DNA of 64,000 nucleotides from Glycocaulis alkaliphilus (GCF_004000605.1 NZ_CP018911.1:248001-312000); one strand, 5' to 3'; shown: positions 30,833 through 38,958, counted from the first letter of the stretch. Translations and numbers: made by a program. Notes: generated from the sequence alone by a model not told the origin.

Positions 30833-32389
30833 CTACTCCGCCCCGCTCGCCACTGTCCCCCGGACCGGGCGGCCCGGCAGGACGGAGGTGTCCAGCTCGC
30901 CGCCATCGACCAGCACCGTGCCGTTCACGATCACATACTCAAAGCCGACGCTCGCCTGTGCGGGCCGTTCAAACGTCGCGCGGTCGGCCACGGTTTCGGG
31001 GTCGAACACCACGATATCGGCGTCCATGCCGGGCTGCAGGCGGCCCTTGCGGCGCATTTGCGGCACGGCGTCTGAAAGGATGCGGGCAGGATAGAAGCTC
31101 GCCTTGGCGACGGCTTCCGGCCAGTCGATCACGCCGCGCTCTCGCGCATAGATGCGCAGGAAGCGGCCATAGGTGCCAGCGCTGCGCGGGTGGGCATGGG
31201 CGTCCTCCGGGATCGGCCAGATGTCACCATCAAGACGCTCGCTGCCGACAGACCATGGCCCGCCATCAGAGGCGATTGCCCCGCCGGGAAAGAGGATGGA
31301 CCTGTCCAGATAGGCCTGATGCTCCGGGCGCTCATCGGGGTTCAGGAAGTGGACCACAATGCCGGTGCCCGGCGCATTTTCCTGCAGATCGTTAAAGCGT
31401 TCCTCGTCCAGCGGCACGCCCTGAACGGTGAAGTCGGAATACTCGATACCGCCCATGCGGTCGCGCCAGCCTTCGCCCCGGAACATGGCCGCGCCAATGC
31501 CGGTTGCGCCTGCGCCATAGGGGTAGGCTTCCACGGTGATGTTCACGCCATTGGCCTGCGCCGTCTCGATCATGTCGGCGATACGGTCGATGTCCGAAAG
31601 GCTGATCGAGTTGAGATGGCTGATATGCATGTGCGCGCCGGTACCGGCAGCGACAGCCACCATCTCCTGAAAGCCCTCGAACGAGCTTTGCGGCTCTATC
31701 GCGCTCAGGAAGCGTGCATGGGTGAAGGTGGGAACATCGCGCGCTGCGGCCAGCGCGTTGACGGCGTGATACTCGCCCCGGCTGATGCCGGGCGCGTAGC
31801 CCAGCAGGATGCCGATGCCCAGCCCGCCCTCTTCCAGCCCGGTATTGATATGGCGCAGGATTGCTGACAGGCGCTCATTGTCGGCCAGTTCGGTCTGCCA
31901 GCGTGGATCGCCGATATAGCGGAAGAACCAGTATGTGTCGGCATGCGGCTCGACATCCATGACCGCAGCGATGCGTGCATGCGCCCAGCTGGACGCCGCG
32001 CCGTAATTGATCGGACGGCCTTGTTCGGCGGCGCGGGCGTAGAAGTCCGACACGGGCAGCACACCGGATTCCAGCTCCAGCGTGGTCGTCACCCCGTCCA
32101 GCGCCTGCATGCGTCCGGCTGGCGTATCCTGTCCGTGTCCGTGCAGATCGATAAAGCCGGGCGCCACGATGCGGCCCGCCGCGTCAATCGTGCGCGTGCC
32201 TTCCAGCGGGGTTTCGGAGATGATCGCTATCTCGTCGCCCCGGATACCGACATGGCGGATCGCGTCCAGCCCGGTTTCCGGGTCGATGACCCGGCCATTG
32301 TTCAGAACAAGGTCATAATCCTGCGCGAACGCGGCCGGGCTAAGCGCCAGAGCGCCTGCCAGGGCCAACTTCGTGATGATACCAGTCAT
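30833..32389 (-). CDS. Exported N-acyl-D-amino-acid deacylase (D-aminoacylase family)
   Basis: This is a roughly 518-residue amidohydrolase. The start at 32389 (MTGIITKLALAGALALSPAA) is chosen because GGGGAG lies seven bases upstream and it exposes a signal peptide (cleavage after AFA); the open frame continues to a TTG at 32420. Metal-binding features are HGHGQD after GFID, ELESGV, FTHAR, HMHISHLNS and IASDGGPW, as in D-aminoacylases. It would cleave N-acyl-D-amino acids or D-terminated peptides in the periplasm. An operator-like palindrome shared with the TonB receptor lies in its promoter, tying it to the same regulon. Confidence 0.88.
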   Translation of the reverse strand: MTGIITKLALAGALALSPAAFAQDYDLVLNNGRVIDPETGLDAIRHVGIRGDEIAIISETPLEGTRTIDAAGRIVAPGFIDLHGHGQDTPAGRMQALDGVTTTLELESGVLPVSDFYARAAEQGRPINYGAASSWAHARIAAVMDVEPHADTYWFFRYIGDPRWQTELADNERLSAILRHINTGLEEGGLGIGILLGYAPGISRGEYHAVNALAAARDVPTFTHARFLSAIEPQSSFEGFQEMVAVAAGTGAHMHISHLNSISLSDIDRIADMIETAQANGVNITVEAYPYGAGATGIGAAMFRGEGWRDRMGGIEYSDFTVQGVPLDEERFNDLQENAPGTGIVVHFLNPDERPEHQAYLDRSILFPGGAIASDGGPWSVGSERLDGDIWPIPEDAHAHPRSAGTYGRFLRIYARERGVIDWPEAVAKASFYPARILSDAVPQMRRKGRLQPGMDADIVVFDPETVADRATFERPAQASVGFEYVIVNGTVLVDGGELDTSVLPGRPVRGTVASGAE

Positions 32390-32418
32390 GGCCGGTCTCC
32401 CCGTTTTCATTTTCTCCA

Positions 32419-32442
32419 TCAATTCTCTTATCAGAGAAAATT
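32419..32442 (-). promoter_or_regulatory. Operator-like imperfect palindrome upstream of D-aminoacylase
   Basis: The minus strand reads CAATTTTCTCTGATAAGAGA followed by ATTG, an imperfect palindrome with half-site CAATTnTCT and a centre around TGATA. The same CTGATnAGAnAATT core occurs at 21930-21943 and ATAAGAGAATTG at 21951-21962 (complement). It lies 30 bases upstream of the chosen start codon. A regulator binding here could also affect the divergent ATP-grasp gene. Confidence 0.5.
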
Positions 32443-32478
32443 GACCCTGTCAGGTTTGTTTGCGCAAGAGGTGAAGCT

Positions 32479-32503
32479 GGAACCCGATCGCGCCCGGCGC
32501 GTT
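32479..32503 (+). promoter_or_regulatory. EcfG-type promoter, ATP-grasp gene (leaderless)
   Basis: GGAAC (32479-32483), 16 bases, then CGTT (32500-32503) is the consensus recognised by alphaproteobacterial EcfG sigma factors. Only eight bases separate CGTT from the ATG at 32512, so transcription should begin at or next to the start codon. This fits the absence of any Shine-Dalgarno sequence. Confidence 0.75.
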
Positions 32504-32511
32504 TCCACCGC

Positions 32512-33813
32512 ATGAAAAAACCGATTGTGATTATCACCTATGCCCGCAGCCTCATGTCGTTGACGGTGGCGGAATCCTGCCGTGAACTTGCTGGCCGCAT
32601 CGTCGCGGTCGACAGTGTTGACCTGACGCCTCTGGGTTTCTCGAAGAATTGTGATGAGGCGGCCGTAACAGCCGATTGCCGCAGTGATCCGCAAGGCTTT
32701 GTCGACGGCCTCGTCGAAGTGTGTGCCCGCTTTGCAGGCGAACCGATCATCATCATGCCGGTATTCGAGGAGATGGAACTGCTGGCGCGTGAGCGGCACC
32801 GGTTTCCCGCCAATGTCACAATCGCAGCGCCTGAGGCAGAGGCTATCGGCAAGGTCACGCCCAAGCACAAGCTGGCCGAGACCATTTCCGGCACGGACAT
32901 TCCTGCCCCTGCTACCGAGATCATAGGAGATGGCAAATCCGGGCTGAACGAGCCGGAGGGCTTCACCTATCCCTTCCTCGTCAAACCGTCTGAAGGTGCC
33001 GGCGGTCGCGGCATCAGCAAGGTGGAAGGCCGGGATGAGCTGGATGCCTATGCGGCGGGTCTTCGTGAGAAGGATGTCATCCTGGCCCAGTCCCTTGCCC
33101 CGGGTGAAGACTATTGTGTCTCCGCTCTGTGCCGGAAGGGCGAGCTGGTGATCTGCTCGGCCTACACCAATCTGGAGCAATTTCCCAAGGAGCACGGGGC
33201 CGGTGTGGTGCGTGAAACGGTGGATGCCGCGCCCTTTGTGGAAGCGATACGCAAAATTGCGCGCGAAACCGGGTGGGACGGCATCTTTGAGGCCGATTTC
33301 ATGTGGACGGGTGAGGAGGGCGATACGCCGCTCCTCATCGAGATCAATGCCCGCTTCTGGGCCGGCGTGCGTCATTCCAAACTGTCCGGCGTCGACTATC
33401 CCCGCCTGCTGCTGGAGCAAGTCCTGTTTGGCGAGATCCGTTCCGACCCCGGAGAGCCGGAAATCGGCCATCGCTCGAAGGTACCCATGATCTGGATGCC
33501 CTCTGCCGTGACGGAGGCTTTTTCCGAGACGGAATATGCCGAAAAGCTGTCCGATGCCTGGGAGCACCTTCAGACTTCGGGCGAAAGCCTGCTGGAGCGC
33601 GTGGGCCGTTTTCTTGGAACGCTGGGCAGCGCGAAATCGGCCGGTGAAGCGATAGACGACATAATGTTCCGGCTCACCGACAGGTCTGATCTTGATATCG
33701 ATCTGATCGCCGAAGATGATCCGCGCTCCGCATTGGGAGTGCTGTTCATTGCCTCCCATCTCGCACGCCACGGCAAGCTGCCGCCGGAAATCTCCTACAA
33801 GCCCATGGACTAG
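32512..33813 (+). CDS. ATP-grasp carboxylate-amine ligase
   Basis: This 433-residue ATP-grasp enzyme has an N-terminal Rossmann-like domain (MKKPIVIITYARSLMSLTVA) and an ATP-grasp core with FLVKPSEGAGGRGISKV, the lid, and the metal-binding LLIEINARFWAG. It belongs with carbamoyl-phosphate-synthase-like and biotin-carboxylase-like ligases that make amide or peptide bonds. It is followed after six bases by a class-I glutamine-amidotransferase-fold hydrolase, so ligation and removal of a gamma-glutamyl-type bond may be paired. An EcfG promoter abuts the start codon. Substrates are unknown. Confidence 0.85.
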   Translation: MKKPIVIITYARSLMSLTVAESCRELAGRIVAVDSVDLTPLGFSKNCDEAAVTADCRSDPQGFVDGLVEVCARFAGEPIIIMPVFEEMELLARERHRFPANVTIAAPEAEAIGKVTPKHKLAETISGTDIPAPATEIIGDGKSGLNEPEGFTYPFLVKPSEGAGGRGISKVEGRDELDAYAAGLREKDVILAQSLAPGEDYCVSALCRKGELVICSAYTNLEQFPKEHGAGVVRETVDAAPFVEAIRKIARETGWDGIFEADFMWTGEEGDTPLLIEINARFWAGVRHSKLSGVDYPRLLLEQVLFGEIRSDPGEPEIGHRSKVPMIWMPSAVTEAFSETEYAEKLSDAWEHLQTSGESLLERVGRFLGTLGSAKSAGEAIDDIMFRLTDRSDLDIDLIAEDDPRSALGVLFIASHLARHGKLPPEISYKPMD

Positions 33814-33819
33814 TCCCTG

Positions 33820-34509
33820 TTGAAACCTGTTATCGGATATATCGGCGCTCCGGACGGTGACCGGCTGGTTGGCGCTCTGACCTCGCTCATCATCCGCCTT
33901 TCGGGTGGCAAGCCGGTCCGCCTGCGTAAACCCCCCGGCACGCAAGAGCGGCGCATTGACGGGCTGATCCTGCTGGGCGGTCTGGATATACACCCCAGCC
34001 GTTACAACGCTGAGATCGAGGTCGAAAGCCAGTTCGACCTGCAGCGGGACGAGCTTGAGCTGGCGTGGCTGGATGTCGCGTTTGAGCGGTCCATACCCGT
34101 TATGGGCATCTGCCGCGGGCTGCAAATGCTCAATGTGAAGGCGGGCGGCGATCTTCATCAACGCCTCGACCCTGAGGTAACGAGAAACTGGCCGAGCGGC
34201 CCGGTCGGCTATGCGCTGTTCCGCAAGCCGGTCGAGGTGTTACCTGAAACCTTTCTGGCCCGCGTGTTTGGTCCAGGACCGCTGCGGGTGAACAGCCTGC
34301 ACCGGCGTGCCGTGCGTAATGTGGCGCCCGGTTTCAGGGCGGCGGCCTGCGGAGAAGGGGGCGGCGTGCAAGCCATCGAGGCGCAGGGAGATGTGCTGCG
34401 TTTCGGTGTCCAGTTTCACCCTGAGCTTCTGCCTCATCGCAAGGATATGCGCCGTCTGTTCCGGCGGTTTGTCGATGCCTGCAGGACCCCGCAAAAGACA
34501 GATAATTGA
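33820..34509 (+). CDS. Gamma-glutamyl-gamma-aminobutyrate hydrolase-like protein (class I GATase fold)
   Basis: This 229-residue peptidase C26 protein has catalytic Cys in MGICRGLQMLN, the oxyanion-region GLDIHPSRYN and the His/Glu pair in GVQFHPEL. The start is a TTG at 33820 giving LKPVIGYIGAPDGD (Met in vivo), six bases after the ATP-grasp stop. PuuD-like enzymes hydrolyse gamma-glutamyl amides; the pairing with an ATP-grasp ligase suggests it acts on that ligase's product or supplies ammonia to it. Both genes should be expressed from the EcfG promoter upstream. Confidence 0.82.
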   Translation: MKPVIGYIGAPDGDRLVGALTSLIIRLSGGKPVRLRKPPGTQERRIDGLILLGGLDIHPSRYNAEIEVESQFDLQRDELELAWLDVAFERSIPVMGICRGLQMLNVKAGGDLHQRLDPEVTRNWPSGPVGYALFRKPVEVLPETFLARVFGPGPLRVNSLHRRAVRNVAPGFRAAACGEGGGVQAIEAQGDVLRFGVQFHPELLPHRKDMRRLFRRFVDACRTPQKTDN

Positions 34510-34558
34510 AACCTGATGGCAGCAGGCGCGTTTACCGTTTCAACGGAGGTAACACGCG

Positions 34559-35173
34559 ATGCACATGGCAATCGGATCGACAATCGCCGCAGCGCTGACG
34601 GGTCTCGCGGCTGGCACAGCGGTGATGCTCGCTGACCCGCAAACCGGGCGCAGCGGTGTCCTGGCCGCGTCTGCAGCGCCTGCAGATGCGTTCGAGGGCA
34701 TGCGCGTCCAGCTTGCCGAAGGGCGCGCCTATATCGATCAGGTGCATTATGGCGAGGCAGGTTCGCCTGTCGCCTTTACCGTGCGTATTGGCGCCGGTTC
34801 GCGCACCGCAGCGCGGTTCGTCCCTACCCTCCCTGCCCGAGTTGATGCAGCCGACATCCACATTGATCCCGAACGCGGTATCGCTCTTGCCGCCTACGGT
34901 GAGGGCGCCCTGCTGGCACAGCAGATGTCATCAAGCGTGGAGATTGCCGATAGTGACCGGGCAGCGCTTGCTGGCGCTCCGGTCATCACCGACCGGGGCC
35001 ATCGGTTCGGAGAGGTGGAACGTCTCGCGTCAGAGCCCGGAGCCGGGCTGGTGCTGATGGTTCGCCTTGGTGGCGCTGGCGGCGGTATACAGCCTGTACC
35101 GTCCTCGTGTGCTGCTTTTGTCCGCGAGACAGGGCTGGTCATCGTGCGCACCTGTAATCTCGGCACGATCTGA
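34559..35173 (+). CDS. Exported hypothetical protein with barrel-like tail
   Basis: This is a 204-residue protein. GGAGGT lies eight bases before the ATG at 34559. The N-terminus (MHMAIGSTIAAALTGLAAGT) is a signal peptide or membrane anchor. Two strand-rich blocks follow (AEGRAYIDQVHYGEAGSPVA and GHRFGEVERLASEPGAGLVL), which are reminiscent of PRC-barrel-type beta sheets but do not match well enough to name. It sits between the ATP-grasp/GATase pair and the convergent histidine-kinase gene. Function is unknown. Confidence 0.6.
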   Translation: MHMAIGSTIAAALTGLAAGTAVMLADPQTGRSGVLAASAAPADAFEGMRVQLAEGRAYIDQVHYGEAGSPVAFTVRIGAGSRTAARFVPTLPARVDAADIHIDPERGIALAAYGEGALLAQQMSSSVEIADSDRAALAGAPVITDRGHRFGEVERLASEPGAGLVLMVRLGGAGGGIQPVPSSCAAFVRETGLVIVRTCNLGTI

Positions 35174-35180
35174 GCAAAGC

Positions 35181-36932
35181 CTAGTCGTCCCAGCTCTTGC
35201 TTATGGGGAAGGAGACGGCGGCTTCATAGCCGCCCAGCCCGCTGACGCGTGTTTCAAATTGGCCGCCCAGCTGCTGGGCAAAAGCATGCATCAGGGACGA
35301 GCCTGTACCAGCGCTGGCCGAAGGATCAACGCCGGTGCCATCATCGCCAATCGAAATCAGGCACTGATCGTCTTCCTCACACGTCAGACGCACCAGTATG
35401 CGCCCCGTCTCTCGGCCGGAGAAGGCATGTTTGAAGGCATTGGTGACCGCCTCGGTGACGAACAGGGCCATGGGTGCGGCCTGATCGGGGCTCAGAGCCA
35501 GCTCTTCACAATCCACGTCCACCCTGATCTTGCTGTCATGTCCGCCCAGAACGTCGCCCAGATTGCGGATCAGGTCGTTCAGGAACGGCGCGACTTCAAT
35601 GAAACGCAGATCATCGGTTTCGTAGAGACTGCGGTGGACCAGGGCGAGCGCATTGATCCGCCGGCGTGCATCCATCAGCGCCTCTGCCGCTGCCGGATCG
35701 CTTATCCGGCCAGACTGCAGATTCAGAAGGCTGACAATCACCTGGAGGTTATTCTTGACCCGGTGATGGATTTCCCGGAGCAGGCCCGAGCGCTGGTCAA
35801 CGGCGTCTGCAAGCTCGGTACGTTGCTCGTCCAGCGAGGCGGCCATCTGTTCCATCACCGCCGCAAGCCGGGCCACCTCACGCGGCGCCTTGCGTGCGCG
35901 CTGCGGCACCAGATCCAGACGGCCTGCGGCGTATAGCTGTGCGATACGCTGGAGATAGGTAAGCCAGCGCAGGATGAAATAGTCCACCGCCACCCAGACA
36001 CAAACCAGCACCAGCAAGGTCATGAGAGCCGGTATCGCGAACGTGCTGATGACGCTGATACCACTCCAGTCCTCAAACACGCGTGCGGGCGCCGCTATGG
36101 CGACTCCGAGCCGTTCCGGGATCAGCGAAGCAACGATCACCTCATAGCCGGACCGCATGCCTGTGCCTTGCGCGCGGATAGCTTCGCCAGGCTGGGCCTG
36201 CTCCAGAAGTGCGCCGACAGCGACATTCTCGAACAGATTATCAATGATGGTGCTGCCTTCGAGTTTCAGGGCGCCCTGGCGGCTGATCAGGGCGATCTGG
36301 GCGTCCGCGCTCAGCCGCTCGCGCCGGACAAGGCGTGCCGCGGCACTCATGTCTGTCGCAACCGCAACCACGCCGGCAAAGGTGTTGGATTCTGTCCCGT
36401 CAGCGGCCGGGACCGCGCGCAGGCGCCTGACGGTCAGTACCACCTGGCGCTGGGACATGGCACCGAAAACCACATCGCTATGGGTCCTGTCAGCGCCGTC
36501 ACGTAACGCCTGAAACCAGTCGCGGGAGCCGAAATTCCGCTCATTGGTGGCCGGTTGCACGGCAGAGCAGACAAGCTCGCCTTGCGCATCCAGAACGGCG
36601 ATGTTCGAGACGGTTTCGTCCGCCCGGGCCATGTGCTGGAGCGTTCGTTCGCACGCCGCGGGATCATCCATCAGCGCAAAAGACCAGGACGCAATCGCGC
36701 CTGCCTTGCCGTCAGCGCGCGAAAAGGCCGCTGTTATGGCTTCTGAGGCTGTGAGCGCAGCTGCATGCAGGCGGTCAATCTCGCGTTCGCGCTGCTGCTC
36801 ATACTCCATAAGCCCCTGCACACTCGACAAGACGAGCAAAGGCATGAGCGCAAGGACCAGCACTGCGAGTAGCTGGATCCGCAGACCCCTGCGCGATCCG
36901 TTTTCCAGCGCTTCCGAGACCCCCGTCAGCAA
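35181..36932 (-). CDS. Sensor histidine kinase (HisKA_2 type) of the general stress response
   Basis: This is a 583-residue membrane sensor. A first transmembrane helix (IQLLAVLVLALMPLLVLSSV), a periplasmic dCache-like domain (about 45-305), a second transmembrane helix (ISTFAIPALMTLLVLVCVWV), a HAMP-like linker, a HisKA_2 phosphoacceptor (REIHHRVKNNLQVIVSLLNL) and an HATPase_c domain (ALFVTEAVTNAFKHAF, IGDDGTGVD) are visible. Kinases of this class (PhyK-like) phosphorylate PhyR. The start appears to be a TTG at 36932, five bases after the ecfG stop, so it is part of the nepR-ecfG operon. Confidence 0.9.
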   Translation of the reverse strand: MLTGVSEALENGSRRGLRIQLLAVLVLALMPLLVLSSVQGLMEYEQQREREIDRLHAAALTASEAITAAFSRADGKAGAIASWSFALMDDPAACERTLQHMARADETVSNIAVLDAQGELVCSAVQPATNERNFGSRDWFQALRDGADRTHSDVVFGAMSQRQVVLTVRRLRAVPAADGTESNTFAGVVAVATDMSAAARLVRRERLSADAQIALISRQGALKLEGSTIIDNLFENVAVGALLEQAQPGEAIRAQGTGMRSGYEVIVASLIPERLGVAIAAPARVFEDWSGISVISTFAIPALMTLLVLVCVWVAVDYFILRWLTYLQRIAQLYAAGRLDLVPQRARKAPREVARLAAVMEQMAASLDEQRTELADAVDQRSGLLREIHHRVKNNLQVIVSLLNLQSGRISDPAAAEALMDARRRINALALVHRSLYETDDLRFIEVAPFLNDLIRNLGDVLGGHDSKIRVDVDCEELALSPDQAAPMALFVTEAVTNAFKHAFSGRETGRILVRLTCEEDDQCLISIGDDGTGVDPSASAGTGSSLMHAFAQQLGGQFETRVSGLGGYEAAVSFPISKSWDD

Positions 36933-36937
36933 TACCG

Positions 36938-37561
36938 TCAGGCCCCCGATGTGAGGGATTTGACCTCAGCCATGATCAGATCAGCCGATTCAGAGGGCTT
37001 TATGTCGTCACCGGCAGAGCGCTGTTTGGGACCGGATTCCAGTATCGCGGCCAGTGCAGCGCGCGCCCGGCTGACCCGGCTTTTCACCGTGCCTACCGCG
37101 CATCCGCAGATATTGGCCGCTTCCTCGTAGGAAAAGCCGCCCGCACCAACCAGAATGATCGCCTCGCGCTGGTCATCGGGAAGCTCGAGCAGCGCGCGGC
37201 GCGTCTCGTCCAGCTCCATCACGCCATTCATCGAGGAGGGACCAGTCAGCGTCCGGTCCGCCTGTTCCTGGTCCCAGGCCACCTGGCGCCAGCTCCGCCT
37301 GCAATTTGAGTAGAACTGGTTGCGGACGATCGTGAATATCCACGCTCGGAAGTTTGACCCGGCGCGGAAGCGCTTGCGCGCATTCCACGCTTTCATAAGT
37401 GCATCCTGGGTCAGATCGTCTGCCGCGCTGTCATCGCCTGTCAGTGAGCGGGCAAAGGCTCGCATGTAGGGAATGGCCTCGGCCATCTCCCGCTTGAATT
37501 CGCCGACGGGCAACGGTTCGGCAGGCGTGTCCGCAACTGTATCGCAATCGGGGCTAACCAT
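36938..37561 (-). CDS. ecfG: EcfG general stress sigma factor
   Basis: This 207-residue extracytoplasmic-function sigma factor of the EcfG (ECF15) group directs RNA polymerase to GGAAC-N16/17-CGTT promoters. Region 2 is PYMRAFARSLTGDDSAADDL with AWIFTIVRNQFYSNCRR; region 4 is LLELPDDQREAIILVGAGGF then SYEEAANICGCAVGTVKSRV. GAGGG precedes the ATG at 37561, which lies three bases after the nepR stop. Activity is controlled by the anti-sigma NepR, titrated by phosphorylated PhyR encoded divergently. The upstream EcfG promoter indicates autoregulation. Confidence 0.95.
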   Translation of the reverse strand: MVSPDCDTVADTPAEPLPVGEFKREMAEAIPYMRAFARSLTGDDSAADDLTQDALMKAWNARKRFRAGSNFRAWIFTIVRNQFYSNCRRSWRQVAWDQEQADRTLTGPSSMNGVMELDETRRALLELPDDQREAIILVGAGGFSYEEAANICGCAVGTVKSRVSRARAALAAILESGPKQRSAGDDIKPSESADLIMAEVKSLTSGA

Positions 37562-37564
37562 GTG

Positions 37565-37774
37565 TCAGCCCTCATTCCCGTTGGAGCCGTTCTTCACCGG
37601 GCCGCTCTGGTCATCCAGCTCGTCCAGCGCCGCCAGCATCTGCTCGAAATCGTCCGGCACGCCTTGACGTACGACATCGTCGTATACGGCTTGCAGGCGC
37701 GCACCTATGACACGCTGGCGGCTCTTGACCGCCTGCGCGTCCGGTTTGTCATCAGACTTGTTCATAGCACTCAT
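37565..37774 (-). CDS. nepR: NepR anti-sigma factor
   Basis: This 69-residue protein carries the NepR signature RQRVIGARLQAVYDDVVRQG followed by VPDDFEQMLAALDELD. NepR binds and holds EcfG inactive until phosphorylated PhyR, through its sigma-like domain, sequesters NepR. It is the first gene of the nepR-ecfG-kinase operon. The start at 37774 (MSAMNKSDD) is used; the second Met at 37765 is possible. An EcfG promoter about 90 bases upstream makes the module self-activating. Confidence 0.94.
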   Translation of the reverse strand: MSAMNKSDDKPDAQAVKSRQRVIGARLQAVYDDVVRQGVPDDFEQMLAALDELDDQSGPVKNGSNGNEG

Positions 37775-37866
37775 ACTTACTCTTTGCGGTTGCGCTTCAT
37801 TCCGGCGGTACGGCTATCTGACATAGCGCCTGAAACATCTTGCTGTATCGTCCCATCGAGCCACAA

Positions 37867-37891
37867 AACGCGCCTGCGTCAAAGAGGTTCC
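37867..37891 (-). promoter_or_regulatory. EcfG-type promoter for nepR-ecfG
   Basis: On the minus strand GGAAC (37891-37887), 16 bases, then CGTT (37870-37867). It faces nepR and lies about 93 bases upstream of its start, indicating autoregulation of the stress sigma factor. Confidence 0.85.
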
Positions 37892-37920
37892 GCTGAACGG
37901 CTGTATTTGTCAGCTGCCAT

Positions 37921-37945
37921 GGAACGGGTATCGGCCGCGCGCGTT
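37921..37945 (+). promoter_or_regulatory. EcfG-type promoter for phyR
   Basis: GGAAC (37921-37925), 16 bases, then CGTT (37942-37945), 30 bases upstream of the phyR start. Together with the divergent nepR promoter it forms a back-to-back EcfG control region. Confidence 0.85.
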
Positions 37946-37975
37946 AACAGGGCAGGTTCCGTCCGGAGGAGACTG

Positions 37976-38746
37976 ATGAGTTTTTCGAATGCTATCCGCC
38001 CGCATCTGCCATATTTGCGGCGCTACGCCCGTATTCTGACGGGGTCCCAGACAAGCGGTGACGCGTATGTGCGCGCTTGCCTGGAAGCTGTTCTTGCCAA
38101 TCCGCAAGGGTTTGACCGCGAGCAGAGTCCGAAGATTGCGCTCTATCAGCTTTTCCACGCCACCTGGGACAGTTCCGGCGGCCTGGAGTTCGCGTCGGCG
38201 CTGGACAAGCGTCTGTCGCAGATAACCCCGCTGCACCGCCAGGTGATGCTGCTCACCTCCGTCGAGGGGTTCAGCCTTGAAGATGCTGCAACCATCATGC
38301 GCATCAGCAAGGAGCAGGCGGAGGGCGCTCTGGTAAGTGCGCAAAAAGAGCTGGAGCAGGGGCTTGCCACCTCCGTGCTGATCATTGAGGACGAGCCGAT
38401 TATCGCCCTCGATCTTGCCACTGTGGTCGAGCGTCTGGGGCACCGCGTGTGCGATACCGCCCGCACCCGCAGCGAGGCTGTGCAGAAGGCCGAACAGCAT
38501 CGTCCTGGCCTCGTGCTCGCCGACATTCAGCTGGCCGACAATTCTTCCGGCATTGATGCGGTGCGTGACATTCTCGCCGCTCAGGATGTGCCCGTGATCT
38601 TCATCACCGCCTATCCTGAGCGTCTGCTCACCGGCGAACGCCCGGAGCCGACCTATCTCATTACAAAGCCGTTTATGCCTGAAACCGTTGCCGCGACGAT
38701 CAGCCAGGCGCTGTTCTTTGCAGCGGAACCTGCTGAAGCCTCCTGA
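37976..38746 (+). CDS. phyR: PhyR anti-anti-sigma response regulator
   Basis: This 256-residue master regulator of the general stress response has an N-terminal sigma-like domain (MSFSNAIRPHLPYLRRYARI; ITPLHRQVMLLTSVEGFSLE) that binds NepR, and a C-terminal receiver domain with the acidic pocket IIEDEPII, phosphoacceptor Asp in VLADIQLAD, Thr in FITAYPE and Lys in LITKPFMP. The frame extends upstream to 37562, but GGAGGAG precedes the ATG at 37976, which gives the usual PhyR length. It is divergent from nepR-ecfG and co-directional with the DUF1328 gene 17 bases downstream. Confidence 0.95.
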   Translation: MSFSNAIRPHLPYLRRYARILTGSQTSGDAYVRACLEAVLANPQGFDREQSPKIALYQLFHATWDSSGGLEFASALDKRLSQITPLHRQVMLLTSVEGFSLEDAATIMRISKEQAEGALVSAQKELEQGLATSVLIIEDEPIIALDLATVVERLGHRVCDTARTRSEAVQKAEQHRPGLVLADIQLADNSSGIDAVRDILAAQDVPVIFITAYPERLLTGERPEPTYLITKPFMPETVAATISQALFFAAEPAEAS

Positions 38747-38763
38747 TCTGGAAGGGATGAACC

Positions 38764-38937
38764 ATGTTTGGCTGGGCCTTGCTGTTCCTGATAATCGCCA
38801 TTGTGTGCGCGGTATTGGGCTTCATGACACTTGCCGGAGCGGCCGCGACGATCGCTCAGGTGCTTTTTGTTATCGCGTTGGGGCTAGCTGTCCTGTCGGC
38901 GGTCATCCAGGCATTCCGTGGGCGCCCGCCGGTATAA
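38764..38937 (+). CDS. DUF1328 small membrane protein
   Basis: This 57-residue protein reads MFGWALLFLIIAIVCAVLGF followed by MTLAGAAATIAQVLFVIALG and ends AFRGRPPV. Two transmembrane helices separated by a GAAA turn are typical of DUF1328, a family common in stress regulons and small enough to be missed by length cut-offs. AAGGGATGAACC precedes the ATG. It lies 17 bases after phyR and before a strong terminator, so it is co-transcribed from the EcfG promoter of phyR. Its function is unknown. Confidence 0.85.
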   Translation: MFGWALLFLIIAIVCAVLGFMTLAGAAATIAQVLFVIALGLAVLSAVIQAFRGRPPV

Positions 38938-38958
38938 ATTCTCAGTTCTGAAGACATT

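Noticed and set aside
32431-34161. 576-codon minus-strand frame over the ATP-grasp gene
   Set aside because: It is the shadow of the ATP-grasp gene in a GC-rich genome; the plus-strand protein has the full ATP-grasp motif set.
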